This document shows positions 1-5,480 of a stretch of 6,883 nt of DNA, in pieces. The stretch's first letter is position 1, and each line of letters starts with the position of its first letter. The notes under the pieces are model-generated. The model was not told the origin of the DNA. It made no database searches and saw only the letters and a list, made by a program, of their open reading frames with translations. The stretch is from JBCCAG01 sp050330955 (GTDB lineage: Bacteria; Cyanobacteriota; Cyanobacteriia; CAKZMO01). Position numbers and translations under genes: made by a program. The stretch is taken from contig JBHJHJ010000088.1 in NCBI GenBank assembly GCA_050330955.1, forward strand, positions 1-6,883, read 5' to 3'.

Positions 1-381
1 GAATACGCCATTCCCTACCACTTGGGCTACTATCTGCCCTTCCGGGAGCGGGCGATCGCCCTAACGCAGGCGCAATACACCCCCGATTTAGCCCAACTGC
101 AGGCCACAATTCGCCGCTATGAAATTGACTTTTGGCTCCTAGACGGCAATGCTTTTGACCCTGACTACCTAGAAGACAGTTGGGTTGCCCAATACGCATC
201 AGATTTTCAGGACGGGCTGATTCCTTTTTACAGCGGCGTAGCGCCTGCCTTAGCTGAGGTCGCGCCTACCTGTAGCGCCCTTAAGCTGCGATCGCTGCAG
301 GTGATTGACGCGGGTTGTGTGTTGGATAAGACTTACGCAAATCATCCGCATGTAGGGCGAGCAGTGCCTGCCCTACGCTGA
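1..381 (+). CDS. C-terminal fragment of a hypothetical protein, probably a cyanobacterial membrane protein (5' end outside window)
   Basis: The frame is open from base 1, so the gene begins upstream and only its last 126 residues are seen; the stop is TGA at 379-381. The visible part is soluble in character with no membrane segment. From memory, stretches such as EYAIPYHLGYY near the beginning and IDFWLLDGNAF in the middle resemble the extracytoplasmic tail of large multi-spanning cyanobacterial proteins, often annotated as hypothetical or glycosyltransferase-like; this was not searched. HIP1 octamers at 52 and 288 and codon use match a native cyanobacterial gene. The final residues (VGRAVPALR) are encoded by the palindrome at 352-376, so the natural C-terminus may once have been different. 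The gene converges on the methyltransferase gene, 335 bp away. That it is coding is fairly certain; its function is not known. Confidence 0.7.
   Translation, partial: EYAIPYHLGYYLPFRERAIALTQAQYTPDLAQLQATIRRYEIDFWLLDGNAFDPDYLEDSWVAQYASDFQDGLIPFYSGVAPALAEVAPTCSALKLRSLQVIDAGCVLDKTYANHPHVGRAVPALR
352..376. repeat. 25-bp imperfect palindrome at the end of the hypothetical gene
   Basis: Arms GTAGGGC (352-358) and GCCCTAC (370-376) pair perfectly over 7 bp. Pairing resumes inside as GCA/TGC (361-363 with 365-367), giving a nearly continuous hairpin. The form resembles the dispersed palindromes with GTAGGG...CCCTAC ends found between cyanobacterial genes (recalled, not searched). It ends 2 bp before the TGA stop of the upstream gene and so encodes that protein's last residues. 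It could also act as a transcription-ending or mRNA-stabilising hairpin, but no T-run follows. Confidence 0.6.
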
Positions 382-390
382 TGGGATGCA

Positions 391-643
391 GTTACTCACC
401 GTTAAGCAATTGAGACTCGCAGGAGAGTAATCGCTACTCACCGTTGAGGGATAGGGACTCGTGGGAGAGTGATGGTTACCCGCCGTTGAGTAATTGGGAC
501 TCGTGGAAAGGGTGATTACCACTGGTAGGAGAGCGATTGGGGCTTGCGGAAGAGCGATGTTTACCCGCGGACGAGTGATTGGGACACGCTCAAGGCAGAT
601 TAGCTTAGCTGGGAGAATGGCGCTTGGACGTCGAGCTGAAATT
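391..643. repeat. Degenerate 21-bp tandem array (about 12 units, alternating as a 42-bp pair)
   Basis: Starting at 391, the sequence can be cut into successive 21-bp units with shared positions; a typical one is GGGACTCGTGGGAGAGTGAT plus G (454-474). Unit starts are 391, 412, 433, 454, 475, 496, 518, 539, 560, 581, 602 and 623. The unit at 496 is 22 bp because of one extra base, and the last two are weak. Odd and even units differ consistently, so the higher-order period is 42 bp: ACTCACCGTTGAG-type alternates with ACTCGTGGGAGAG-type. Translated in register on the + strand, the units give a heptapeptide close to G-T-R-G-R-V-I. Units 1, 3 and 5 have in-frame stops and the extra base shifts the frame, so no intact + strand product runs through the array. 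It fills most of the space between the converging genes. Confidence 0.75.
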
Positions 644-674
644 CATTGGCAAAGGCCGGACCGGGAAGGAAACT

Positions 675-689
675 GCTTGGCGCACAAGC
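675..689 (-). terminator. Weak hairpin downstream of the methyltransferase stop
   Basis: GCTTG (675-679) and CAAGC (685-689) form a 5-bp stem with a 5-base loop, beginning 27 bases past the methyltransferase stop on the - strand. On that strand it is followed by AGTTTCCTT, only a short T-rich tract. It is too weak to be called a confident intrinsic terminator, but it is the only candidate seen between that stop and the tandem array. Confidence 0.2.
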
Positions 690-716
690 GGCGAGACGCG
701 CAAATATCCCAATGCA

Positions 717-1496
717 CTACAACACTGTACAGAGGTAGTAGAGCCACAGGCTATCGAGCAGCGAGGGATCGCTCGCCTCGGACGCCCGCTTCCGCTTCCA
801 CGAATAAACTTCAACCTGCTCGAACCCAAACGCAAGCTGCTTGAGCTGAGCGCTAGGACGGCCATAGTAGGTTTTGAGGCGAAAGTTGTGGGATTCATCC
901 CTAAGAATGAGGTAATCTGCGGTTGCCAAGTGCTGAGGGGTGACACCGGGGTTGCAGAGCCGCAGCAGCCCAAACATCACGAGATTGACGTAAGTCTTAA
1001 GGGGATTGAGGCTCAGGTGGGTTTTGAAGCTGAATGCTGGGGCGATGCCCGGCAGGCTGTGGCTGGAGAAGAACAAGTATCCGCCCGGCTTTCCCACCCG
1101 GTGGATCTCCCGCAAAATCTGGAGGCGATCGCCATGGGACACGTAGTCAATGCCGTTGAAGCTGAACAAAACGAAGTCGAAGCTGCCGTCGGCAAACCGG
1201 GATAGGTTCCTCGCATCCCCCACGGTTAAGCGCTCCACCTCGGGGCAGCGCCGCCGGCAGGCCGCTACCATTTCTGGGGAAGAGTCGATGCCCACGTATT
1301 CTCCGGCGAGTGGCGCAAAGTGCTGGGTAGTCCGCCCCCCGCCGACGCCGACATCTAATAGGGCCATTTCGGGCAGCCGCTCCCGGAAGCGCTCCAAAAT
1401 AGCCTGCTCTGCAGGCTGGAGGCGGCTGAGCTGGGCGTAGTGCTGCACCACGCCTGCCGCGCTGTAGGTCTTTTGGTTGGCCTCGTCCACGGTCAA
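717..1496 (-). CDS. Class I SAM-dependent methyltransferase
   Basis: This 259-residue protein has the Rossmann methyltransferase signature. Motif I, LLDVGVGGGRT, lies near residues 46-56; the acidic end of beta-2 is at Asp71 (YVGID); GDAR is at 93-96, in the position usually contacting the adenine; FDFVLFSFNGID (106-117) forms the strand-4 region, and RVGKPGGYLFFSS (133-145) matches the usual post-IV motif. The N-terminal YSAAGVVQHYAQ helix is typical of Methyltransf_11/25-type enzymes acting on small molecules, lipids or sugars. The substrate cannot be read from sequence. There is no signal peptide, so it should be cytosolic. The TTG start overlaps the TGA of the TonB-like gene (TTGA), which supports this start and translational coupling. 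An in-frame GTG two codons later is the alternative. The pairing with a TonB-like gene gives no obvious functional clue. Confidence 0.85.
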   Translation of the reverse strand: MTVDEANQKTYSAAGVVQHYAQLSRLQPAEQAILERFRERLPEMALLDVGVGGGRTTQHFAPLAGEYVGIDSSPEMVAACRRRCPEVERLTVGDARNLSRFADGSFDFVLFSFNGIDYVSHGDRLQILREIHRVGKPGGYLFFSSHSLPGIAPAFSFKTHLSLNPLKTYVNLVMFGLLRLCNPGVTPQHLATADYLILRDESHNFRLKTYYGRPSAQLKQLAFGFEQVEVYSWKRKRASEASDPSLLDSLWLYYLCTVL

Positions 1497-2626
1497 GACT
1501 CTAGGGCGCTAATCTGCACGGAAACAATCAGCGGGCTGCTAGGGACAGGAACGCCGTCGGCGATCGCCGGCTCAAAGTCCCACTCCTGCAGCACGCAGAT
1601 CGCCAGTGCCTCATAGGATTGCCCCGCTTCCACTGGGATTAGAATGGGCTCACCCTCAGCGCTGAGGCGATCGGGGTCCACTAGCGCTATGGGAACAACT
1701 TGGCCCAGGGAATCGACCGTCACCTGGAGGCTAACGGTGTCTCCCAAACGGCGAACGCTTTCAGGGTCCGGAATACAGACTGAGGTTTGTGGGTCAGCCT
1801 CAAAAGTGCGCGGATTCTCTAAGGGATAGGGGGGCTGATAGCTCTGGGCGCTGTCTGCGGCAGGGGGATTGGGCGCCATGGAATCGGGCGCTACGGGCTC
1901 GGATGCCACGGCCAGGTCTGCTCGATAGGCTGCTGGCGCCGTCCGGCGGTTGGACGTCACGCTGGGCAGATCCGAGGAAGCCTCATTGGCAAGAGGATCA
2001 GATTCGGCGATCGCGGGGTCTGCCGTTGGCGAGTCCTCAGGACTGTCGTTTTCAGGGGACTCGGCTTTAGCGGGGAGAGTCTCGGAAGGGGGCGGTGAGA
2101 GAATGTAGTCGGGCGTAACTTCAGGCAGCCCTGAATCTTGGGTTGACCCTGCCACCGAGTTTGAATTGACTGTCGCGTCCGGCGCGGTCTGTGGGGCCGA
2201 CTCTGAAGCGACAGGCTCCGTAGCAGCAGGCTCCGTAGCGGCAGGCTCGGTAGATAATCCTGGGGCAGGAGCGCCTTCGGCAGCATCTGCAGTGAGCGGC
2301 ACGCCAGCAGACTGGGGCAAGGGATCGCGGGACGATTTGGGCTGCTGGGTCGTTGATTCACCTAGGCCCGCGTCTGGATTATTAGAAGACGCGGGCCTAG
2401 CGGCGGCGGGGGGCGATGTGGGGGGCAGCGGGTCAACCAGCTGAATCGAGACAGGTGCATCAGCAGCGCTCGTGGTTGACCTCGGTGCGCGAGCGCTGAG
2501 CCCTACAAAAAGGAGCCCGCCATGGATCAAAAGAGAGCCCACCGCACAGAACCATAAATCAGAAAACCTGTAGCGCTGTGACCCTTCAGCCATTGTCCAC
2601 CATGATGCTTTTGTAGTGTGACGCAT
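1493..2626 (-). CDS. TonB-like envelope protein with one N-terminal membrane segment
   Basis: The layout is that of TonB: a short N-terminus, one hydrophobic segment at about residues 24-45 (LWFCAVGSLLIHGGLLFVGL), a long Pro/Ser/Ala/Glu-rich linker (about 50-280) and a compact C-terminal domain (about 281-377). That domain contains VSLQVTVDSLGQVV, a conserved-looking ICVLQEWDFEPA and a final strand LIVSVQIS, resembling TonB C-terminal domains. TonB proteins span the periplasm and pass energy from ExbB/ExbD to outer-membrane receptors; no exbBD is present here. Cys284 and Cys344 could form a disulfide. The linker carries EPAAT repeats at 127-141. Met1 lacks a visible Shine-Dalgarno. Met12 (ATG at 2593-2591) has GGTGG three bases upstream, which is close for a ribosome site, so the start is uncertain. 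It is the first gene of a two-gene operon. TonB-like or a TonB-fold protein of other function are both possible. Confidence 0.7.
   Translation of the reverse strand: MRHTTKASWWTMAEGSQRYRFSDLWFCAVGSLLIHGGLLFVGLSARAPRSTTSAADAPVSIQLVDPLPPTSPPAAARPASSNNPDAGLGESTTQQPKSSRDPLPQSAGVPLTADAAEGAPAPGLSTEPAATEPAATEPVASESAPQTAPDATVNSNSVAGSTQDSGLPEVTPDYILSPPPSETLPAKAESPENDSPEDSPTADPAIAESDPLANEASSDLPSVTSNRRTAPAAYRADLAVASEPVAPDSMAPNPPAADSAQSYQPPYPLENPRTFEADPQTSVCIPDPESVRRLGDTVSLQVTVDSLGQVVPIALVDPDRLSAEGEPILIPVEAGQSYEALAICVLQEWDFEPAIADGVPVPSSPLIVSVQISALES
2204..2248 (-). repeat. 15-bp coding tandem repeat (3 copies) in the TonB-like linker
   Basis: Three adjacent 15-bp units encode EPAAT, EPAAT and EPVAS (residues 127-141). 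The first two units differ at one base; the third is more diverged. Such units expand and contract by slippage, so linker length may vary between strains. Confidence 0.65.
2362..2400. repeat. Perfect 14-bp inverted repeat inside the TonB-like gene
   Basis: CTAGGCCCGCGTCT (2362-2375) is exactly complementary to AGACGCGGGCCTAG (2387-2400), with an 11-base AT-rich loop between. The repeat is GC-rich and would form a strong hairpin in mRNA or single-stranded DNA. It falls in the low-complexity linker (residues 76-89) and keeps the reading frame. Confidence 0.8.
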
Positions 2627-2751
2627 AAAAAGAATTTTCTGATGATGCGCTGAAAGCTCAGGAGATTGGAGGGACCAGCTCGCGCAATGCGAAACAGTGG
2701 TGACGCTGTCCCGCCGCGTCGGGAAAAGACAGTCTTCAAAAAGGTTTAAAC

Positions 2752-2757
2752 ATTATA
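2752..2757 (-). promoter_or_regulatory. Possible -10 box of the TonB-like operon
   Basis: On the - strand this reads TATAAT, a perfect -10 consensus, 126 bases upstream of the TonB-like ATG. It sits within a 21-bp imperfect palindrome with arms GGTTTA (2743-2748) and TAAACC (2758-2763), which could be an operator. No good -35 box is present at 16-18 bases, so the call rests on the -10 alone in an AT-rich stretch. Confidence 0.3.
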
Positions 2758-2894
2758 TAAACCTAAGCCCTTTCTGTAGCTAAGCGTTTAATAACCTGAC
2801 ACCATTATAAATGTATTGTAGTAGAGTATATATTGCGAGCGCTAAAAAAGAGGGATTCACTAGGTCCCTGAGCATTTTTAGCTATGGCAAGACG

Positions 2895-2940
2895 GCAGCT
2901 ATGTGGGTGAGCTGCACTTCGACTCATTTAAGTTGAAGTG
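2895..2940 (+). promoter_or_regulatory. Two abutting hairpins upstream of the pilG-like gene
   Basis: GCAGCT (2895-2900) pairs with AGCTGC (2910-2915), and immediately after it CACTTCGACT (2915-2924) pairs with AGTTGAAGTG (2931-2940) over 10 positions with one G-T wobble and a 6-base loop. Neither is followed by a T-run, so they do not look like terminators. They could be leader RNA structures or protein-binding inverted repeats about 105 bases before the start codon. Confidence 0.4.
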
Positions 2941-3045
2941 AATAATGCGCTTAAATCTACCGAAAGCTTTGAACTAAACAGGGATTCCTGATTCTGTATA
3001 GGTATTTCTCAGCACATTTTAATTAGGCCCACAATACCAAGACAA

Positions 3046-4230
3046 ATGTCCTCTAAAGTCGCTACGTCTCTGGCCGATCTAGAGTCTTCTGCTATCAATA
3101 AACCACTACAGTTGCTTAGCACGTTGAAGCGGGTCAGCTTCAGCGGTAAACTTATTTGGAAAAGCAGCTCTGGAGTTGCGTGGATTCTATTTTTCAGCTC
3201 AGGTGACATTGTCTACGGGACCGGCGGTCGTCAATCTATTCGGCGATGGTATCGATACGTTCATCGACAGTGTCCATCACTTGCCGCCAGCTTTCAAACG
3301 TTACAGAAACAGCTTTTGGCCGTAGAAACGCCTTTAGTACCCAAATGCCCTGACTATCAGCTTCTTCACGATTGGGTTCTTCAAAATGAGTTGAGCCTTG
3401 AACAATTTCGACAGCTCGTTGAGGCGATCGCCAGTGAAATTCTATTTGATATCAGTCAGCAGCCCCAAATTGACCACGAGCTGAGGCAGACCAAGCCATC
3501 TGCAGTCCACTCAGATTTGCTGGTGAGCAGCGACGTCATCGCTGCAAACGTGACCCAACTTTGGCAACGCTGGCAAGCGGCCCGCCTGCCCAACTATTTT
3601 CTCAGCTATATTCCCACAATTCGACAGCCCGATCGGCTCGAAGCCGCAACTCCACCCAAGGTTTACCAAATGCTGACGGTGATGATTGACGGAAAGCGTA
3701 GCCTGTGGGACATCGTGATGAAGACCCAGCGAGACGTCCTACAAATTGTCAAAGTGCTACACCCGTATCTCAAGGCGGGCTGGATTGAGCTGGTCGAGCT
3801 GCAGAGAGACGCCACTACACCCGTCTTTACTGCGCCAAGGGGCAGTGCTAAGCCCGCCATCGCCTGCGTTGACGACAGTCCCCTAGTGTGCCAGTCTCTT
3901 GAGCGTATCGTTAAGGCTTCAGGGCATGAGTTTATCGGAATCCAAGACGCCTCGCGGGCGATCGCAACCTTGCTCAACCGCAAGCCCAAAATTATATTTT
4001 TGGACCTGATCATGCCCGAGACGAACGGCTATGAGATTTGTAGTCGATTGCGAAAAACAACCCAATTCAAGGATACTCCCATTGTAATTCTGACAGGTAA
4101 TGATGGCGTTGTTGATCAGGTTCGCGCTAGGCTAATGGGCGCTACTGACTTTATTAGCAAACCAGTAGAAGCTTCAATAATTTTGAATATTATTCATCAA
4201 TACTTGCCGGTTAACTCCACTCAGGCGTGA
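3046..4230 (+). CDS. pilG: PATAN-domain response regulator (PatA/PixG/PilG type)
   Basis: A 394-residue regulator. Residues about 16-255 match the PATAN (DUF4388-related) module: KPLQLLSTLKRVSFSGKLIW near the start, followed by WILFFSSGDIVYGTGG, then a helical region ending in DGKRSLWDIVMKTQRDVLQIVKVLHPYLKAGWI (numbered about 215-247). Residues 270-390 form a receiver domain with the acidic pair Asp276/Asp277, phosphoacceptor Asp320 (IIFLDLIMPE), Thr350 and Lys372, all intact. In cyanobacteria such proteins are outputs of CheA-type kinases in phototaxis and type IV pilus control; recent work links the PATAN domain to pilus motor proteins. The ATG has only a weak purine-rich stretch upstream (AAGACAA) but no better in-frame start exists. 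It leads the cluster, with the CheY-like gene 75 bp downstream. PixG and PilG paralogues cannot be told apart here. Confidence 0.88.
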   Translation: MSSKVATSLADLESSAINKPLQLLSTLKRVSFSGKLIWKSSSGVAWILFFSSGDIVYGTGGRQSIRRWYRYVHRQCPSLAASFQTLQKQLLAVETPLVPKCPDYQLLHDWVLQNELSLEQFRQLVEAIASEILFDISQQPQIDHELRQTKPSAVHSDLLVSSDVIAANVTQLWQRWQAARLPNYFLSYIPTIRQPDRLEAATPPKVYQMLTVMIDGKRSLWDIVMKTQRDVLQIVKVLHPYLKAGWIELVELQRDATTPVFTAPRGSAKPAIACVDDSPLVCQSLERIVKASGHEFIGIQDASRAIATLLNRKPKIIFLDLIMPETNGYEICSRLRKTTQFKDTPIVILTGNDGVVDQVRARLMGATDFISKPVEASIILNIIHQYLPVNSTQA

Positions 4231-4305
4231 ACAAAGAATTGAGCATTGGTGTTCATCTATCGCGTTCGTTATTTATTTTCTCATTACTTTAAAGGGTAGG
4301 TAAAC

Positions 4306-4668
4306 GTGAGCACAGTACTAGTCGTTGAAGACAATAAGACCGAAAAAGCAATTATTACGAGCTGCCTGCAGACCAATGGCGTTAGCGTATTGACCGCTCA
4401 GAGTGCAGAGGAGGCTTTTGAGCAGCTAAAGAATCATCAATTTGACGCCGTCATTCTAGACATTGTCCTGCCCGACCGGAGTGGATTTGAAATTTGCCGC
4501 GAGCTGAAGGCCGAAGCTCAAACCAGTAAGATTCCTGTGGTTATGTGCTCGACTAAAAATGGCGAGATGGATAAGTTTTGGGGCATGAAGCAGGGCGCGG
4601 ATGCATACTTGTCTAAGCCCATTGACCAAGAAGAGCTTGTTCGCACAGTCAAACAGTTTTTGTCTTAA
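4306..4668 (+). CDS. pilH: Single-domain CheY-like response regulator (PilH/PixH type)
   Basis: A 120-residue receiver domain with no output domain. Key residues are present: Glu8/Asp9, phosphoacceptor Asp52 (VILDIVLPD), a Ser82-Thr83 pair where the conserved Thr/Ser lies, and Lys104 (LSKPI). The segment KFWGMKQGADAY is typical of PilH-like proteins. In the Pil/Pix pathways this partner receives phosphate from the CheA-type kinase and modulates pilus-driven movement alongside PilG. It starts at GTG, with AAAGGG and AGGT just upstream as the ribosome site; no competing in-frame ATG was needed. It lies 75 bp after the PATAN regulator and 14 bp before cheW, consistent with one transcript. The paralogue (PilH or PixH) is inferred from order only. 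Confidence 0.88.
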   Translation: MSTVLVVEDNKTEKAIITSCLQTNGVSVLTAQSAEEAFEQLKNHQFDAVILDIVLPDRSGFEICRELKAEAQTSKIPVVMCSTKNGEMDKFWGMKQGADAYLSKPIDQEELVRTVKQFLS

Positions 4669-4682
4669 AGGCGGTCGATATC

Positions 4683-5240
4683 GTGTCCAATTCAGCACTA
4701 AATCCAGGGTCTACCTCAGGCTCATCTGTGCCGCTACAGAACAGACCTGAACCGGCTGCTGTGGCTGCAGGTGATCAGATGCTGAAAATCGCGTTGGCTG
4801 ACGTCGATCTGCTGCTGCCAGTCAATCAGCTTATAGAAATCTTGACCGTTCCCATCGGTCAAGTTGTGCCGATCTTTCATCTACCGCCCTGGGTGCCCGG
4901 CGTCTACAACTGGCGTGGTGAAGTGCTTTGGATGATTGATCTAAGCCATTTGCTGGGGTTGACCCCGTGGTATCAGCAGTCGGATTATGGTGCTAACCAT
5001 ACCCTGGTGGTGCTCGATCGCCCTGAATCTCACCAACTGCGCGCTGAGGAGCGATCGCCTTTGGGTCTGATTGTCAAGCGCGCTGATGGCATGGTGACGG
5101 GCGATTTAGAGAATTTGGCTACAGCATCGGCGGCCAGTAACGGGACCTTAGATCAGGCTGGCGAATTTATTCGTGGCTATCTTGCGGGGAACACCGTTCC
5201 GGTTCTCGATGGAGAGGCGATCCTCGCTGCGATGCCATAA
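4683..5240 (+). CDS. cheW: CheW-like chemotaxis adaptor (PilI/PixI type)
   Basis: A 185-residue protein with a CheW domain from about residue 32 to the end. The diagnostic part is PPWVPGVYNWRGEVLWMIDL (68-87), matching the CheW pattern of a Pro/Gly turn, an Asn-x-Arg-Gly loop and a strand ending in Asp-Leu. The first 30 residues are Ser/Pro/Ala-rich and probably disordered. CheW links the receptor's cytoplasmic tip to the CheA-type kinase. The GTG start has AAAGGCGG about 8 bases upstream and follows the PilH stop by 14 bp, supporting co-transcription. A weak terminator-like hairpin follows at 5302-5324, so the unit may partly end here. Confidence 0.88.
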   Translation: MSNSALNPGSTSGSSVPLQNRPEPAAVAAGDQMLKIALADVDLLLPVNQLIEILTVPIGQVVPIFHLPPWVPGVYNWRGEVLWMIDLSHLLGLTPWYQQSDYGANHTLVVLDRPESHQLRAEERSPLGLIVKRADGMVTGDLENLATASAASNGTLDQAGEFIRGYLAGNTVPVLDGEAILAAMP

Positions 5241-5301
5241 GCCAGCTCCAGCGGCTTTCGATATCAGTTGCCATTGCTGCACTATCGCATCTGTCGCAAC
5301 T

Positions 5302-5324
5302 AAGACTTATGTACAGGAAGTCTT
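5302..5324 (+). terminator. Hairpin after the cheW gene, weak terminator candidate
   Basis: AAGACTT (5302-5308) and AAGTCTT (5318-5324) form a perfect 7-bp stem with a 9-base loop containing the palindrome TGTACA. Only TATT follows, so the T-run is poor and the stem is AT-rich; termination would be partial at best. It lies 61 bp after the cheW stop. Confidence 0.3.
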
Positions 5325-5345
5325 TATTGCCATATTTAGCGTAGG

Positions 5346-5399
5346 GATCCCCCCCTCAGTTGACCACTTATGAAGAGAAGTGCCAGAGGTGGGGGGATC
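5346..5399. repeat. 54-bp inverted-repeat element with GATCCCCCC/GGGGGGATC ends
   Basis: GATCCCCCC (5346-5354) is exactly complementary to GGGGGGATC (5391-5399). Pairing continues after a small bulge (CTC with GAG at 5386-5388), and an inner stem CACTT/AAGTG (5365-5369 with 5378-5382) closes the middle, so nearly the whole element folds as one long hairpin. Short palindromes with C-run/G-run ends near GATC are common between cyanobacterial genes and are often regarded as MITE-like or REP-like (recalled, not searched). It occupies the gap between cheW and the PhnD-like gene. No flanking target duplication is evident. Confidence 0.6.
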
Positions 5400-5480
5400 A
5401 CACGATGTACAAGAAATTAGCCCGACGGGGATGGGAGTATCTACACCGCTCTATTACTCACTGAACGATTAATATCCACT

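Larger units (their letters stand above)
2627..3045. other. Divergent intergenic region between the TonB-like operon and the signalling cluster
   Basis: This 419-bp gap separates two divergently transcribed units, so it should hold both promoters. No convincing gene was found in it. The part at about 2740-2840 is markedly AT-rich, with TATATAA- and TATATATT-like strings, and the part at 2850-2940 is rich in short inverted repeats. A minor hairpin, TCCCG/CGGGA, lies at 2709-2724 in the presumed leader of the TonB-like mRNA. No well-spaced pair of -35 and -10 boxes could be assigned for the + strand, and no NtcA-type GTA-N8-TAC site was seen. Confidence 0.6.

Noticed and set aside
391..643. Antisense reading of the tandem array gives heptads such as HHSPTSP, resembling the RNA polymerase II tail repeat
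   Set aside because: Stops in two units (602-622, 581-601) and the odd-length unit break it; resemblance to a eukaryotic repeat is coincidence.
391..643. CRISPR array
   Set aside because: The units are contiguous and degenerate, with no unique spacers between conserved repeats.
494..844. A + strand open frame of 116 codons through the tandem array and the methyltransferase 3' end
   Set aside because: Its first half is the repeat array and its second half is antisense to a well-supported methyltransferase; Arg/Gly-rich composition is a repeat artefact.
624..1205. A + strand open frame of 193 codons antisense to the methyltransferase
   Set aside because: It is a shadow of the GC-rich methyltransferase gene, which has clear SAM-binding motifs on the other strand.
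5405..5464. A 19-codon ATG frame (MYKKLARRGWEYLHRSITH) between the inverted repeat and the PhnD-like gene
   Set aside because: It is basic and tidy, but there is no clear ribosome site, no recognised family and the length is within chance.
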